Part shown: piece by piece, positions 45,600 through 57,200 of the stretch
Position numbering within the stretch: the first letter of the stretch is position 1
How the letters are laid out: each line of letters opens with the position of its first letter
NCBI GenBank assembly: GCA_004431415.1
Contig: QPMI01000145.1
Span: 1-64,000 of the forward strand
Source of the DNA: Cyanophora paradoxa
Taxonomy: Eukaryota; Glaucocystophyceae; Cyanophorales; Cyanophoraceae
Direction of reading: 5' to 3'
Length of the DNA stretch: 64,000 nt
Translations under genes and position numbers: made by a program
Notes under the pieces: generated by a model
Databases searched by the model: none
The model's input: only the letters and a program-made list of their open reading frames with translations
Told to the model about the DNA's origin: nothing

Positions 45600-48500
45600 C
45601 TACCGGGGCCCGGGCCCGCCGGCGAGGACGACGGAGATGGTCTCAGGGACAGACATCGAATCGCGGGCGACGGCCGTCGCGGCGGCGTCGCCGCAGGGCG
45701 GCAGGTCCCCGTCCGCCACCTGTCGGGCACGCCCCCTTGAGATACTAGAAGACTAGAAGATATTAAGATGCTATGATAATACTAGATATACTAGATGGAA
45801 GAGACTAGATATATATAAGGTGGAGATATAAATAAATAAGATAGAGAAAACGCGGCGCACCTCGATGGCGACGGAGACGGCGCCGCCGGGGGCCACCTCG
45901 AAGCGGACGCTAAAGAGTCCGGTCGCCTGCGGGTGCACCAGCGCGCAGTGGAGCGCCCGCGGCCGCTCCGGCGTCACCTCCACCGTCACGGGCCCCCGCC
46001 GCTGGTCCTCCGCAGTGAACGAGGCGCTCCGCGGCCGCTTCGGGGGCGGCGGCAGCGACGAGGAGCCGGGGCCGCCCTCGTCGAGGCCGCCGGCCGTGCA
46101 CGACGCGAGGAGCTCGCCAAAGGCCAGTTCCTGCGAACGGCGAAGGCGGAATGGGCGAACGAGGGGGGAGCCAAAGGGGGAGAAAAGAGGAGGGGCAGAA
46201 CGGGGGGGCGCCCAGAAGAGCGGCCCTCGAGCAAGCTGACCTGGCGGAGGAGGGCGAGGATGGGGAGGAGCTGACCCCCGTGGGTCATCGGGAGGCGCGA
46301 GACGGCCACCGTCCGCGCCGCCGCCGCGCCGCCCGGCTGCCGCCCGCCCGGCCGGCCGGTCAGGAAACTCGGACACGTGAAGCAGCGAACGGACGGACTG
46401 ACCTGGGAGATGCAGTAGTGGTGGAGGGCGCCGCCGGCGGTGCGGACGCGCACCACCCGCGCGGGGCCCGGCGCCGAAGAGGAGGAGGACGGGGAAGAGG
46501 CGGGGGCGCCCGGGGCGGAGGCGGAGGGGGGGTACACGAGCGCGACGGCCCGGCGGGCGGTCTCGGCGGCCATGCGGACGGGGGGGTCGAGGCGCAGGCA
46601 GAACTGGACGGGGCAGGGGGCCCGCGCCTCGCCCGCCTCGGGGGGGGCCTCGCCCCAGGGGCAATGGCCCAGGAGGGCGCTCACGGAGGAGGAAGAGGAG
46701 GCGTCGGAGGAGGAGGCCGGCGGGGGCGCCGCCGCCAGGCCCGCCGGGCCCATGCTGTTCCCCGGCTCCGGCAGGAGCTGCAGGGGGGCCGCTCAGAGGT
46801 CCGAAGGCGGGGGGGGGGGGGGGGGGGAGGGGGCGAAGGGGCGAGGGGTAGGCGAACCTGGCTGGAGAGGGGTAGGACGACGGGCACGGGCCCTCCTCGG
46901 CTCCGATCTGCGGCGCGCGCGCGCGGGGCCGGCGCTCAGCAACGGGTGCGATTTCGGCAAGAGGGGGGGGGGGGAGGGGAGGAGGAGAGAAGCGAAAAGG
47001 AAAGAGAAATGGGGGGCGGGCGGGGGGGGGGGGGGGGGGCAGCGGTGGTGGGGAAGGGGGGGGGAGGGGGGGGGGGTTCAAGGCTCGGCCAGGGCCCACC
47101 TGCAGGGCGCGGCCGCCGGCCCAGAGCTCCGCCGCCGGATGGGACGACGAGGCCCGCGCCGCCGCCGCCGCCGCCGCCGGAAGCTGCGCGGCGAAAGGTT
47201 GAGCCCCGGGCCCGGTTTCGAATCCGGGCGGGCCCGCTTCGGCTCACGTAGTAGAGCAGGCGTGTGCCGTCGGCGGCGCCCCGCACGAGGCCGTGCCCCC
47301 TCCGCGCCTGTTCCAGCGGCACCGCGCTGTCCGGCGTCCTGGCGGGGGGTACAATCAAAGGGACGCCCACGGGCGCGCGCGGACGGGCGGCGCCGCACCC
47401 CGAGACGATCAGGCTCTGCTCTTCCCTGACCGCGACCTGCGAGGCGGCCGCTCGGGGCTTGGGAGGGGTACGCAAAAGCCAATGGAAAGAAACGCGTACC
47501 CCCGCGACATCGTCGTGGAGGGCCTTCAGGGCCTGCCGCACGCGCGCGGGGGGGTACGCCGTGTCCAGCGCCTCGAGCCGCGTCAGCCCCCTCAGCTGAA
47601 CCGCGAGCTCCTCCAGCTGCGCACGAAGGCGTCGGAAACGGCGTACCCCCGGGTAGGGGGTACGGCACGCGCCTGCCCGCGCCGCAAAAGCTCCGTCAGG
47701 TGCCGGTCCGCGTCGTCGTCCTTGATCTGCGTACCGCCGTGAGAAGTCGTGTACCCCGAGAAAGGGGGTACAGCCCGGCGCGCCTCGAGCTTGTCGGCCG
47801 CGTTGGTGTACGTCAGCTTGGCGCTCTGGATCATCCCGGAGTGGCCGGCCATGATCTGGCGGCGGCGAGCCCAGGCGTCGGCCCGGGGGTACGCGGGAGG
47901 GAGGGGAATGGGGGGAAGGGGGGGGTACGTCGATCAGGATGTTGGTGGTGGCGAGGGTGAGGACGGGCTGCTGGTTGGGGTCATCCCGCCTTGGCGTCGA
48001 GCGGGGCCGACTGGGGCTCGCGTGCGGGCTGCTGCCCGGCGCCACGTGCCCCTCGCCCTCCCCGTCTGGGCGGCAGAGCACAGGTTGGAGGCGGTCGGCA
48101 GCGGGGCGCGGGGGGGTACGCACGGCCTCCGGGGGGCGCCTCGATCTCGGCGTGGAAGACGCTGTACCCAGAGTCCTTCGCGACGGCCTCCACGCGGCGG
48201 ATGAGCGCGCGCGCCGCCTCCTGCGGCCCGCCCGGCGCGCCCTTCGCGCTGCCGTCCGCCGCCGCCTCTTCCGAGCGCTGCTGAACCATCTCCGCGCACT
48301 GCTGCAGCGACTTCTGCAGCGTCTGCACTCGCTCCGCCAGCTGCATGCGGTCCTGCGGCGCGGGCGGTCGGCGGGCGGCGGGCGGCGCCGAGCGCGGCGA
48401 GCGCGGCGGCCCGGCGGCTCGGAGGCGCGCGCCTTGTTGTGGCTAAGGAACTTCGTGACTGCTGTCTCGGACTCCGCGGCCGCCCAGCCGCGCAGCTGGG

Positions 48501-48851
48501 CCAGCGTCTCCCGCACGAACTTGAACTCCTCCTTCAGTTTCCGCTGCACCTCCTGCAGGTTCGCCGGGCCGTACGGGTGCACTGCCGAGAGCCGGTCAGC
48601 GCTGCGACGCGCCTGGGACGAGCGAGGGCGGCGCACGCTTCTCTGCGTCCACCGCAACTGCGAGAGCGACGCATGAGGACGTCAGCGGAGCGATCGGAGA
48701 GGCGCGGGACGCGCGCACGGGGTCCGTCTGCCGCAAGCCTCTCGGTGGTTGGCGGGAGGCCCAACGACACGAAGGCGTCATCTAGCGTCGCGCGTATCTT
48801 CTGCACCGACGAGAGGATCGTCTTCCGCTCCTTCTTCTCGGCGCCATCCAT
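45600..48851 (-). CDS. MED1: Mediator complex subunit 1
   Basis: The start is MDGAEKKERKTILSSVQKIR (48851) and the stop is at 45600. Exons traced include RMQLAERVQTLQKSLQQCAE (about 48340), VEAVAKDSGYSVFHAEIEA, VLTLATTNILIDV, SAKLTYTNAADKLEA, LEELAVQLRGLTRLEALDTA, DGTRLLYY and a Ser-rich part. The C-terminal core is the strongest evidence: SRLPMTHGGQLLPILALLRQ, then ELAFGELLASC (46130), FSVRFEVAPGGAVSVAIE, and in the last exon (45719-45600) ARDSMSVPETISVVLAGG. In order and pattern these match the Med1 domain: helical N-terminus, the LRQ...LL.SC motif, and the S-hydrophobic-P-x-T near the domain end. Mediator links activators to RNA polymerase II; MED1 is in the middle module. The metazoan receptor-binding tail is absent. 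Introns carry C-runs on the sense strand. The gene is divergent from a RING gene. Confidence 0.75.
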
Positions 48852-49138
48852 TTTTTTGCTGGTAGGGGTACAGTGGGCTCAATCCAGCCAGCAAGCCAGC
48901 CCTGCAAGCAGCGAGCCAGCGGCACCCGCGTTCAGCTTGGCGCCTTCTCAGCTCATCTGGAAGCTCCCTGTGACTCGAACCCGGCGCCTTTCCGCCTGCG
49001 ACCCTCCAGCATAGCTCGCGGTCCGCCCTCCCTCCGGCGGCGACCCGCACAGGATCTATCTAAAGCACCGGAAGCCCTTGATCCAGCCTGCGCGGCCTCG
49101 CTCTCTTAGCTAGGAGCTGCAGAACTGGTCTCCGTCCC
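48852..49138. promoter_or_regulatory. Bidirectional promoter region between MED1 and the RING gene
   Basis: Only 287 bp separate the two divergent start codons. The sequence is GC-rich with no TATA box seen on either strand. Shared control is inferred from spacing only. Confidence 0.5.
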
Positions 49139-50169
49139 ATGGCGCCCGCGGCGCTCTACGGAGGTTCCCCCTCCCCGTACGCTCCAGAAGGCGAGCTCTG
49201 GAGGTTCTTCGGCACAGTGAAGGAGGGGCTAAGTGACCTGGCGAACACGATTATGACCTGCGGATGCTGCACCACGCAAGCCGAGCGGGACCCGGTGCGC
49301 ACGCACGCTCGGCATCGCTTGCCCGTCTCTTCTCACGCGTGCCTCGCCTGCGGCAGCTCGAGCTTTCGAGGCGGCGGTGGCTGGGCCAGGCCGGCGGCGA
49401 GGACGAGAGCGCGGCGGTCGAGGCGCTGCTTGAGGCGCAGGCGCTGCGCGAGATTCGATCCTCGGCGCCGCCGACCGTCCGCCTGCCGTCTCCGGTCGGC
49501 CTCACGGACGAAGAGCTCGCCAAGAGGCTGCAGGTCCGCCCCGCCGCGCGGCCGGCCGGCTGACCGCTGTCGCTCCCGCCTCCGCTAACGATCGCCGACA
49601 GGATGAGGACGACGAGTCGTACGCGCGCGAGTCCGCCATCTCGCTCGAGCGCGCCCGCCGCGCTCTGGCGCTCCGCGGGGCCGTCGAGCACCGCTCTGAC
49701 GGTGCGGCCTGCCCGACGCGCGCGCGCGCCTCCCCGCCGACGCGCCGCGCTCCGCAGGGGCGTACACGATGCCGGTCTCGTACGAGCGGCCGGAGGACAC
49801 CGCGCCGCCGCCGCCGCGCGCGCGGCACGCGCCGCCCAACGCCGACCAGCGCGCCGCGCTCTTCCGCCGGCTCCCCACGCGCTCCTTCCACGCGGCGCCG
49901 TGGCGGCAGGAGGGCGACGACGACGAGTCCCATACGTGTCAGGTCGGCCCTGCCCTGTCCGCTCCGCCCGGCGCCTTCCTAGCGCTTGCCGCTCAGCGCC
50001 GGCCTCCGCCCCCGCCCCGCAGATCTGCCTGGAGGGGTACAGGGAGGGCGACCAGCTCTCGGCGCTGCCCTGCCTCCACTCGTTCCACACCCGCTGCGTC
50101 GGGGCCTGGCTGCAGGGCTCCCCGCAGCCCACCTGCCCCCTCTGCAACGTGCCCCTGCGCATCTCCTAG
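49139..50169 (+). CDS. RING-H2 finger protein, probable E3 ubiquitin ligase
   Basis: Five exons join cleanly in phase: 49139-49294, 49357-49533, 49602-49701, 49758-49942 and 50023-50169, giving 254 residues. It starts MAPAALYGGSPSPYAPEGEL, with a Cys cluster (MTCGCCTTQ) that could be acylated. The middle has acidic helical segments (LTDEELAKRLQ, DEDDESYARESAISLERARR) resembling ubiquitin-interacting helices. The C-terminus is a complete C3H2C3 RING-H2: TCQICLEGYREGDQLSAL, PCLHSFHTRCVGAWL, TCPLCNVPL. Such fingers recruit E2 enzymes to ubiquitinate substrates. There is no membrane segment. The substrate is unknown. It shares a short divergent promoter region with MED1. Confidence 0.85.
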
Positions 50170-51238
50170 GGGCTGCGCCCACCTTCAATTTCAAGTTTCC
50201 AGCAGGTAGCTTACTTGCAGGTAGTTTCCTCTTTACAGCGGATAGCTGCGGGTAGCTTAAGTGATTGTTTGTTTTCGCTTGTCTGATTCTGATTTCCGCT
50301 CAATTTCGCCTAACTTTCAATCCCCTTTCGGACGTGGGGATCCCGCCGCTGTTGTTGTACATGTGATGCCTGTGCCTGCTTGCTGTAGATTTGCGCGTTT
50401 CTAGGCCCCCCAAAGAAGACTAATGCAGCGCGTCGTTTTTGTAGATAGCGGTCGCTTTTTGTAGCAAGGCCGTAGCTTCTGCTTGAAGCGGTGAATGAAG
50501 GACTTAGCGTTCTCTGATTTTTCTCCCGGACCAGATTCTCCTCAGCCACACTCGTTCAGGTTCTCTCGATCCCTCACTTCAGTAGTAGGGCAGCTGAAGC
50601 AGGGGGGGGGGGGGGGGGGGGCGATTTGATCCTAAATTGAATGATCTGCAGCTGGCGCAGAAAAAAAACAGAGCCGAACAGAAACCTACGCATGCGCATG
50701 CCATTCAGAACCTATACGAATCTAATATTAATCACGTGCGTGTGCTGCACTGCGGCAACGATATCGGCTCAGCGGCTTAATTAAGCCGCTGAGCCGAAAA
50801 TGAATCCATTGTAAGTTTGCAATGGATTCATTTTTTTGGCTGGAAACAGACAACTGGGCTCCGAGGCTCAGTACTAGTGGGTTGCCGCCAGTGCGTGCAC
50901 TGTCAGTGCGATTCCTCGTATTTCCATTGTAGATTTATGTCATCTCACAATAAATAAATTCAACGAAAGAAATGACTACTGCAGTGCCACGTTGCATACA
51001 GATGGGCTTGCAAATATATTCAATGATAAGATGATCATTGCTAGTTAGAGAGCGTATATACGCATGTTTTCAAGTTTGCGCAGTAAGCTATCCAGCCGGC
51101 GCCAGCACGTGAGCAATGTGCGGACGTGATCGCTCAGCCCGAACACTATGCTGGATAGAACTAGATGTAGATAACATTAGCGTAAATTAAATGAAGAAAG
51201 ATCTACTACTGCGAATATTTGCGGATTCAACTAGGCAG
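50170..51238. other. Spacer between the RING gene and the TmcB-like gene (convergent)
   Basis: Both genes end here. A run of about 20 G lies at 50602-50621 and a double hairpin at 50765-50834 (listed separately). The rest is AT-richer sequence without a convincing reading frame. Confidence 0.45.
50765..50834. repeat. Two adjacent hairpins: 32-bp perfect palindrome and 15-bp stem
   Basis: 50765-50796 is a perfect palindrome centred on ttaattaa (half site cggctcagcggcttaa). Directly after it, 50797-50811 (aaaatgaatccattg) pairs perfectly with 50820-50834 across an 8-base loop and is followed by a T-run. It could be a transcript end structure or the core of a small foldback element. Confidence 0.85.
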
Positions 51239-54200
51239 CTAATCGTTCGACTTCTTGTACTTGTGGAGGGCGGGGACTTGCGCGATGACCTGGGCAGGCA
51301 GCATCGACACGAACTGCGTCGTCCGCGTGCCTGCGAAATGAAAAGAGAGAGAGAGGGATCAAACAGAGATCTAGAATAAGAGCCACATAGCGGAGAGAAA
51401 CGGCGCCTCCATTTCAAGCGCACATTCCGTTTGGAGCCGGATGATTACTGAGCGGAACACGAAGACTGCGAGGTCGCAAGGCACGGAATTTAATTTCAGA
51501 GATTTCAGAGGGCGACATTACAAGCTCTGGAATTGTTTGCGCGCGCACCGTAGAGGCCAACGACGAAGAGCTGTAGAATTTGCAACGAAAAACGAAACGA
51601 AGAAAGAAAGAAACAGGTCAGCAAAGTTGCGATTGGGCAGTCCGGAGCACAAAAATTTAAATAAAAGGAAGCCCGGCGCGCACGATGTTGAAGGCGAGGA
51701 CGTAGGATTCCACAGTGATCACTGACGATCGTGAGGACGTGAGCCGCGGTCCACCGCAGGCTTCTTCTAGATGTCGGCGGGAGAGGGACGGGGGGGAGCC
51801 GGCTCACCGGTGTTGATCTTCTCGTCGGCCATCTGGGCGGCACCGGCGCGGACCGTGAGCGTCCGGATCCACTATAGCTAGCATAATGAAGGCGCTGGCG
51901 GCACCTGCTGGTAGGCCTGCATGGAGCGGGTGAGGCCGTCATCCAGGTTCTCCGACTCGTCGATCTCCAGGATCTGTTCGAGCTCGATCAACTTGGCAAG
52001 TTCGCGAAGCGCCGGGACGGGCGCGGGACGGGCGGACCTGGCGCATCCCCGCGGAGCGCTCCTTGATGTCGGTGACGTTGTAGAAGGGCCGCGGGCCCGC
52101 CCCCCGCAGCTCCGCCAGTCGCTTCGCGTCCGGCTGAGGCGCGCGAGGGGCGGATACATGTAGCTCAGAATCCGAAGCTCGAGGACCGCGGCAGGGCAGG
52201 CGCACCAGGCCGGCGTCGTCGAAGTAGCGGTGGTCCTGCAGCACGTTGTACGCGCTCCGGATGACGATCTGCAGCCTGCGCGCAGAGGACCTTGCAATCA
52301 GAGGCTGATTCCCTGCTCCGGTGTGAGCGATATCGCACATGAACTCGATGCCCGAGGTGACGGCCTGCATGCACGCGCACGCGCAGAAAAGCTCAGCTCC
52401 CAAATCAAAAGAAATCTGTATGAAGAGAACAAAGTATCCGGAAACGAACCGCCATGTTGGGGACCTCGCTGTCCACGCAGCGCGTGGCGTCGAGGTGCAA
52501 GCACTTCTCCTGCGAGGGGAAAGAAGAAATTCAAATTAAGCAGGCGGCTCGAGATCGAGCGAAACTAGCCCTTGCACGTTTTCGACGCCCCACACGGGCT
52601 GTAAAATATAAAAGAAATTGCGAAACGCGGAATGTCGCACCTCGAAGAGCAGACGGTCCTGGGCGGGGTAGCGGGCGAGGGCCGGCGAGAGCCGCATGCT
52701 CATGTTGCCGTGAACGAGCGCCATCTGAGGGCGGAGTCAAGTCGAAACGAACGCGTCGAGGCCAAGCGAGGTGGCTCGGGGGAGCGCCAGGCAAGCCCAT
52801 GTGACGTCAAAGTGGGCGAGCGTTCGCCGAACAGCGTGCGGGCGAGGGCAAAGGCCACATAATTATATAACATAGAAGCGGTTCGTATCACAGAATTGTA
52901 ACATAGAGTTCGAAGTAGTCCCCGAGGTCCCCTAAAGCAGGCGATCGATATCGCGGGTCACCTGCGTCTCGGAGAGCTCGACCGCCACCGCGTGCAGCTT
53001 CACCAGCAGCTCGTCCAGCGGCTTGTAGAAGCCGTCTGTGAAACGATCGAGTCTGTGAGTCGCGCTCGACGCGTGATCGCGAAGAGAACGGCACCGTTTA
53101 TGAAGGTCTCTCGGGCGTAGTGGTGGATCTGCGCGCGCCCCGCCCTCGTCAGCAGTGTGCTTTTATAATTAACTTTTGTGATTGGGGCCGGCCGCGGGCG
53201 CCGGCGCTGGCGCCAAGGTGGCCCGCAGCTTCGATTCGACGGCCCCAAAACTAACTCGCACCTCGGTGACGAGGGCCCAGCGGTGCCCCGCCTCGCGGAT
53301 GTACGCCGCGACGTACTGCGTCCGGTCCATGAAGACGAAGCAGAGCACGAACTGCGAATTTTAAAACGGGAAAGTCAATGGTAATCAGACAAGCGAGTTC
53401 AAGCTTATAATTAAGTAAGAGCTGCAGCAGGCGAAGAAGAAGAAGAAGCTAAAGCGGACGTTGGCGGCGGCGATGAGGGCGATGGCCGTGAAGCCCATAA
53501 TGTAGCGCTTCGTCAGGACCTGCGGCGCCGGGCCGGGCCCGGTCGGGCGGGATCAGCGAACTCGAAGCCGAAAACCGTTCGATTTCCGAAATCTTGAGGA
53601 GGGGCGCACGGAGATGATGTCGCTGGCGCCGTGCGCGTGGGATCCGGAGCCGGCGGCGTCGCCCCCTCCCTTCCTCTTGCTCTCTGCCGGTCGGCGCGGC
53701 CGATCTTCAGGCAACGCCGTCGCGAGAGACGCTTTTCGAGCTTTCGAGCAGACGCGCGCACCGGATGCGTCCGAGTCGACGGAGCCGGCGGACTGCTGCG
53801 ACGCGCGCCGGCCCTCGCGCTCTGGCTTCGGCTTGCCGTTCTCCGGGCCATGGCCGTCGACGGCGACGGCGATGGTGACGGCCGCGGGCGGGAGCCGGAA
53901 GGCGAGCTCCTCCACGTCGTCCGCCGAGGCGAACAGGCTCGCGATGGGGTTCACGTTGGCTGCCGAGGCGCCCGAGGCGCCCGCGCCCGCCGCGCGGTCG
54001 CGGTCGCTCGACGGATCCAGGTCGCCGCGCGGGCTCTCGAAGGATCGCGGGGCGCGCGAGATCGAGCGCCGCCGGAGCCGCGAGTTGCCGGACGGAACGG
54101 CGGCGGAAGAGGAGGCGAAGGGCGCGGAGGCGCTGACCGGTTCCGGATGCACGCGCCGCCCCGACGGCGGCGCCGGTGGCGCCGCCGCCGCCGCGCCCGT

Positions 54201-57200
54201 CACCAGCAGCTCTTTCGAGCTGGGAGCGAGGCTCCCGAGACCCCCGCCGCCGGCACCGGCGCCGGTGCCGGCGCCAGCAGCCATCCCCGCTTTCGAGCTT
54301 GGCTTCTGGGGCGAGGGCGGCGATATGGACGCATACGGCTGCACCGCGTCGCGGTCGACGTCGGCGACGTCCTCCAGCGCGGCGGGCGCGCCGACGGCGC
54401 CGGCGCCGGCGCCGGCGGCGCCGGCGCCCTCTCCCTCCAGCGGCTCCCAAAGCGCCGTTGCCGAGACGGCCGGGTTCCGCACGCTGCCCTCCCGCGAGCT
54501 CTGGGCGCTGTACACGCCCGCGAATCCGCTGACGCCCGCGGCGCCGCGCTCGGGCGCCAGCGACAGCGGCTCGCCCCCGATCTGGTACACGACGGTCCCG
54601 GACTCCGTCACGCGCACCGCCGCCGCGCCAGCGCCGCCGCCGGCGCCGTCGCTCGACCACGCCGACATTGCGTCGTGGTCTCCGCGGGCCGAGCCCAGAG
54701 CCGCCTTGGCGGGGCCCGGCTCGGTCACCGCGAAGGCGGGCAGGCGGGACGGCATGGGCGAGCCGGCGCCGAAGGAGGCTGCCCGGCGGAGCGAGCCGGA
54801 GGCGGAAGCGGGCGGCTCGAGGAAGGACTGGCTGGGGGACCATCCCTTCGGGCGCGGGTCGGTGACGCCGTGCGCCCGGTCCAGCTCCGCGATCGAAATG
54901 GCGCGGAGCGACGCGCCGGCGCCGACGCCGGTGCCGGCGCCGGCACCCGCGGCGCCGTTCCCGTTCCCCGCATCCTCCTGCCGCTCCTCCTCCTCCTCCT
55001 CCTCGTCGTCGTCGTCACTCGCGGCCGCGTCGTCGTCCTCGTTGTCCGACCTGCCGCGGCCGACGCCGAATAAACCGAAGCCGCAGACAGAATTCGAAGA
55101 AACGAGGGCGGAGCAGCAGCGCCGCATGCTCACCCGGCGTCGTCGACGCGGCGCATGGTGGCAAAGCGCTTGTACATCTGCTTCCGCACCGCCGGCGGCA
55201 TCCTGCGCAGGCGACCCCACAACACAAGTCCAACGTTAATTAACATGCGTGGAAATCGACACGGCGCATGAGATAAAAGGAGCGGAGCGGCGCACGAGAC
55301 GATGATCTCGTTGACGCCCTTCATCGACTCCCGGACCTTCTTGAAGGCCGGCTGGAAGACAAAGAAGGCGAGGACGAGCAGCGAGCCGAGGATCGCCGCC
55401 AGGATGCCCCCGATGGCCAACTCCGAGTCCTGCGCGCGCGCGCCGCCTAAACACCCACGGCCGAAGAGTAACTTAAAATTGAAAGCTAAATTTAAAGCTA
55501 TGGCGACGGCCAATCGTAAAACGCCGTGCGCGGGAAGATGCGCACGAAGCCCGTCGAGTAGATCTCTGCGCTCGCGTGGGACGGCGATGGCGATCGGGTC
55601 AGCGATCGCCAATTACACCGCGACAAGATGCGCAGCAGCGGGGAGGAAGGGAGGGCCTAGGCCTCCGCACGCGCGCGGCGCACCGTTCTCGTAGAGGGTC
55701 GTAGCCTTCAGCGCGGCCTCGAGGACGTGGTTGGGCGCGTTGTCCTGCGCACACGTCGACGTCCAGGAATTTAATGCAGGTCGTCCGATTTAATTTGTAT
55801 TTCTGCATCTATCTGGGACGGCGCACCGCGACGAATCGGAAGGACTGGAAGTTCGCCACGTCCCGCATCGTCTCCATCGTCGCCGTTGCGATTTCCTGTG
55901 CGCAATCCGCTTAGTCTTTGCGCGGAAGTCATGAGTTGCACAGTGGTCTGGTTTAATTTGCGCGTGCGCCGCGTTCGGGATCGCTTTGGTGCATGCGCGA
56001 TCTTGCTGTGGCGCAGCGCGGCTCGCCTTAACGATGCCGAGGAAGAAGTAGGAAACCGCCCAGAGGCTCATCGACGACTCGACGCGCGTCGCTGGTGGTC
56101 CCGGCACGTAGCGCTTCACCTGCATGAACGTTGACGGCGTGCATAATTATAATCTGATGGTTTGGTTTGGTAAAGAGAAGCTTAAGGCACCTGGACGACG
56201 GGCTCGGTCCAGAGCGCAGTCACCTGCGCCGAGGACGACGGCGGCACGCCCTGCGCAAAGCCTGCGCCAGGGTCACCATTCTGTTAGCTTAGCAAATAAA
56301 GAAGCGATGAAGTGCATGCGCATATGCGCCGCACCTAGGTACAGTCCGCGAGCGTCGGTGCCGTACAAATCTCTGCACGCATATGTGCACCAAGGTAAAC
56401 GTCACGAAACGCAGCGAGTTTGCAATACCGCGCACGTTGTCCTCAGCAGGTCGCCCCGGGTGTGCTCGAACTCGACATCGTCGCCCATACTCGCCGCCAG
56501 CTGTACGCTCCTCGACAGAAAGCAGAACTCGAGCAGGCTGCACGCGTAAGCGAGCCGGTCGCAACCAAGACCAAACACAAACGAATCGAAGACGGAACAA
56601 ATTCGTGTCGACGTCCTTCCGCACCGGCGCATTTGGGAGGAGGCGGCCGTGATTCGGTAGATCGATTGCGAGATGAAGTTGAAGACGAACATGATCACGA
56701 TGAAGAAGACGGCGGTCAGCGCTGGCGATGGCCGCGGCGCGGGCGCCGACGCGCGGCTCCAGTCAGCGGGAGCAGCGATCGCGATAGCGACAGCTGCAGG
56801 CATGCGTTTCAATGCACAAACGAGACGCGCACCGATGATAAGCGTAAGCCCGCCGATAATGCCCCAGCGGACTCTGCCCACACGTGCACGTGTAAATGAA
56901 TGTCGCTGACAAAGGAACATATACCTAATTGGCCATTAAAGCGTGGCGGGCGCACCGCTTGACGTGCTTGATGTCCTGGGCGGCGCCTTCGGAGCGCGCC
57001 GCCTCCCCGCGCGCCCGCGCCGCGACGTCCGACGAGCTCGCGCTCCCGCTCGCGCTCCCCGTCCCCTTCATGTATTTCTGGAGCGCGGGGAGCGTTTAAG
57101 AACGTTAAATTAAGGATATTTAGATGTCATATTATCTTTGTTGGATTTAGAAAAAGCAATGGCGGACCTTCTGCAGCTTCTTGAGCCTGGCGCTGGAGTG

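Noticed and set aside
47190-47260. tRNA-like B-box words near 47211 and 48971
   Set aside because: No matching A box, acceptor stem or anticodon arm could be formed.
53614-55239. 541-codon plus-strand frame opposite the long TmcB-like exon
   Set aside because: It is antisense to an exon with matching splice borders on the minus strand; GC-rich repetitive sequence keeps both strands open.
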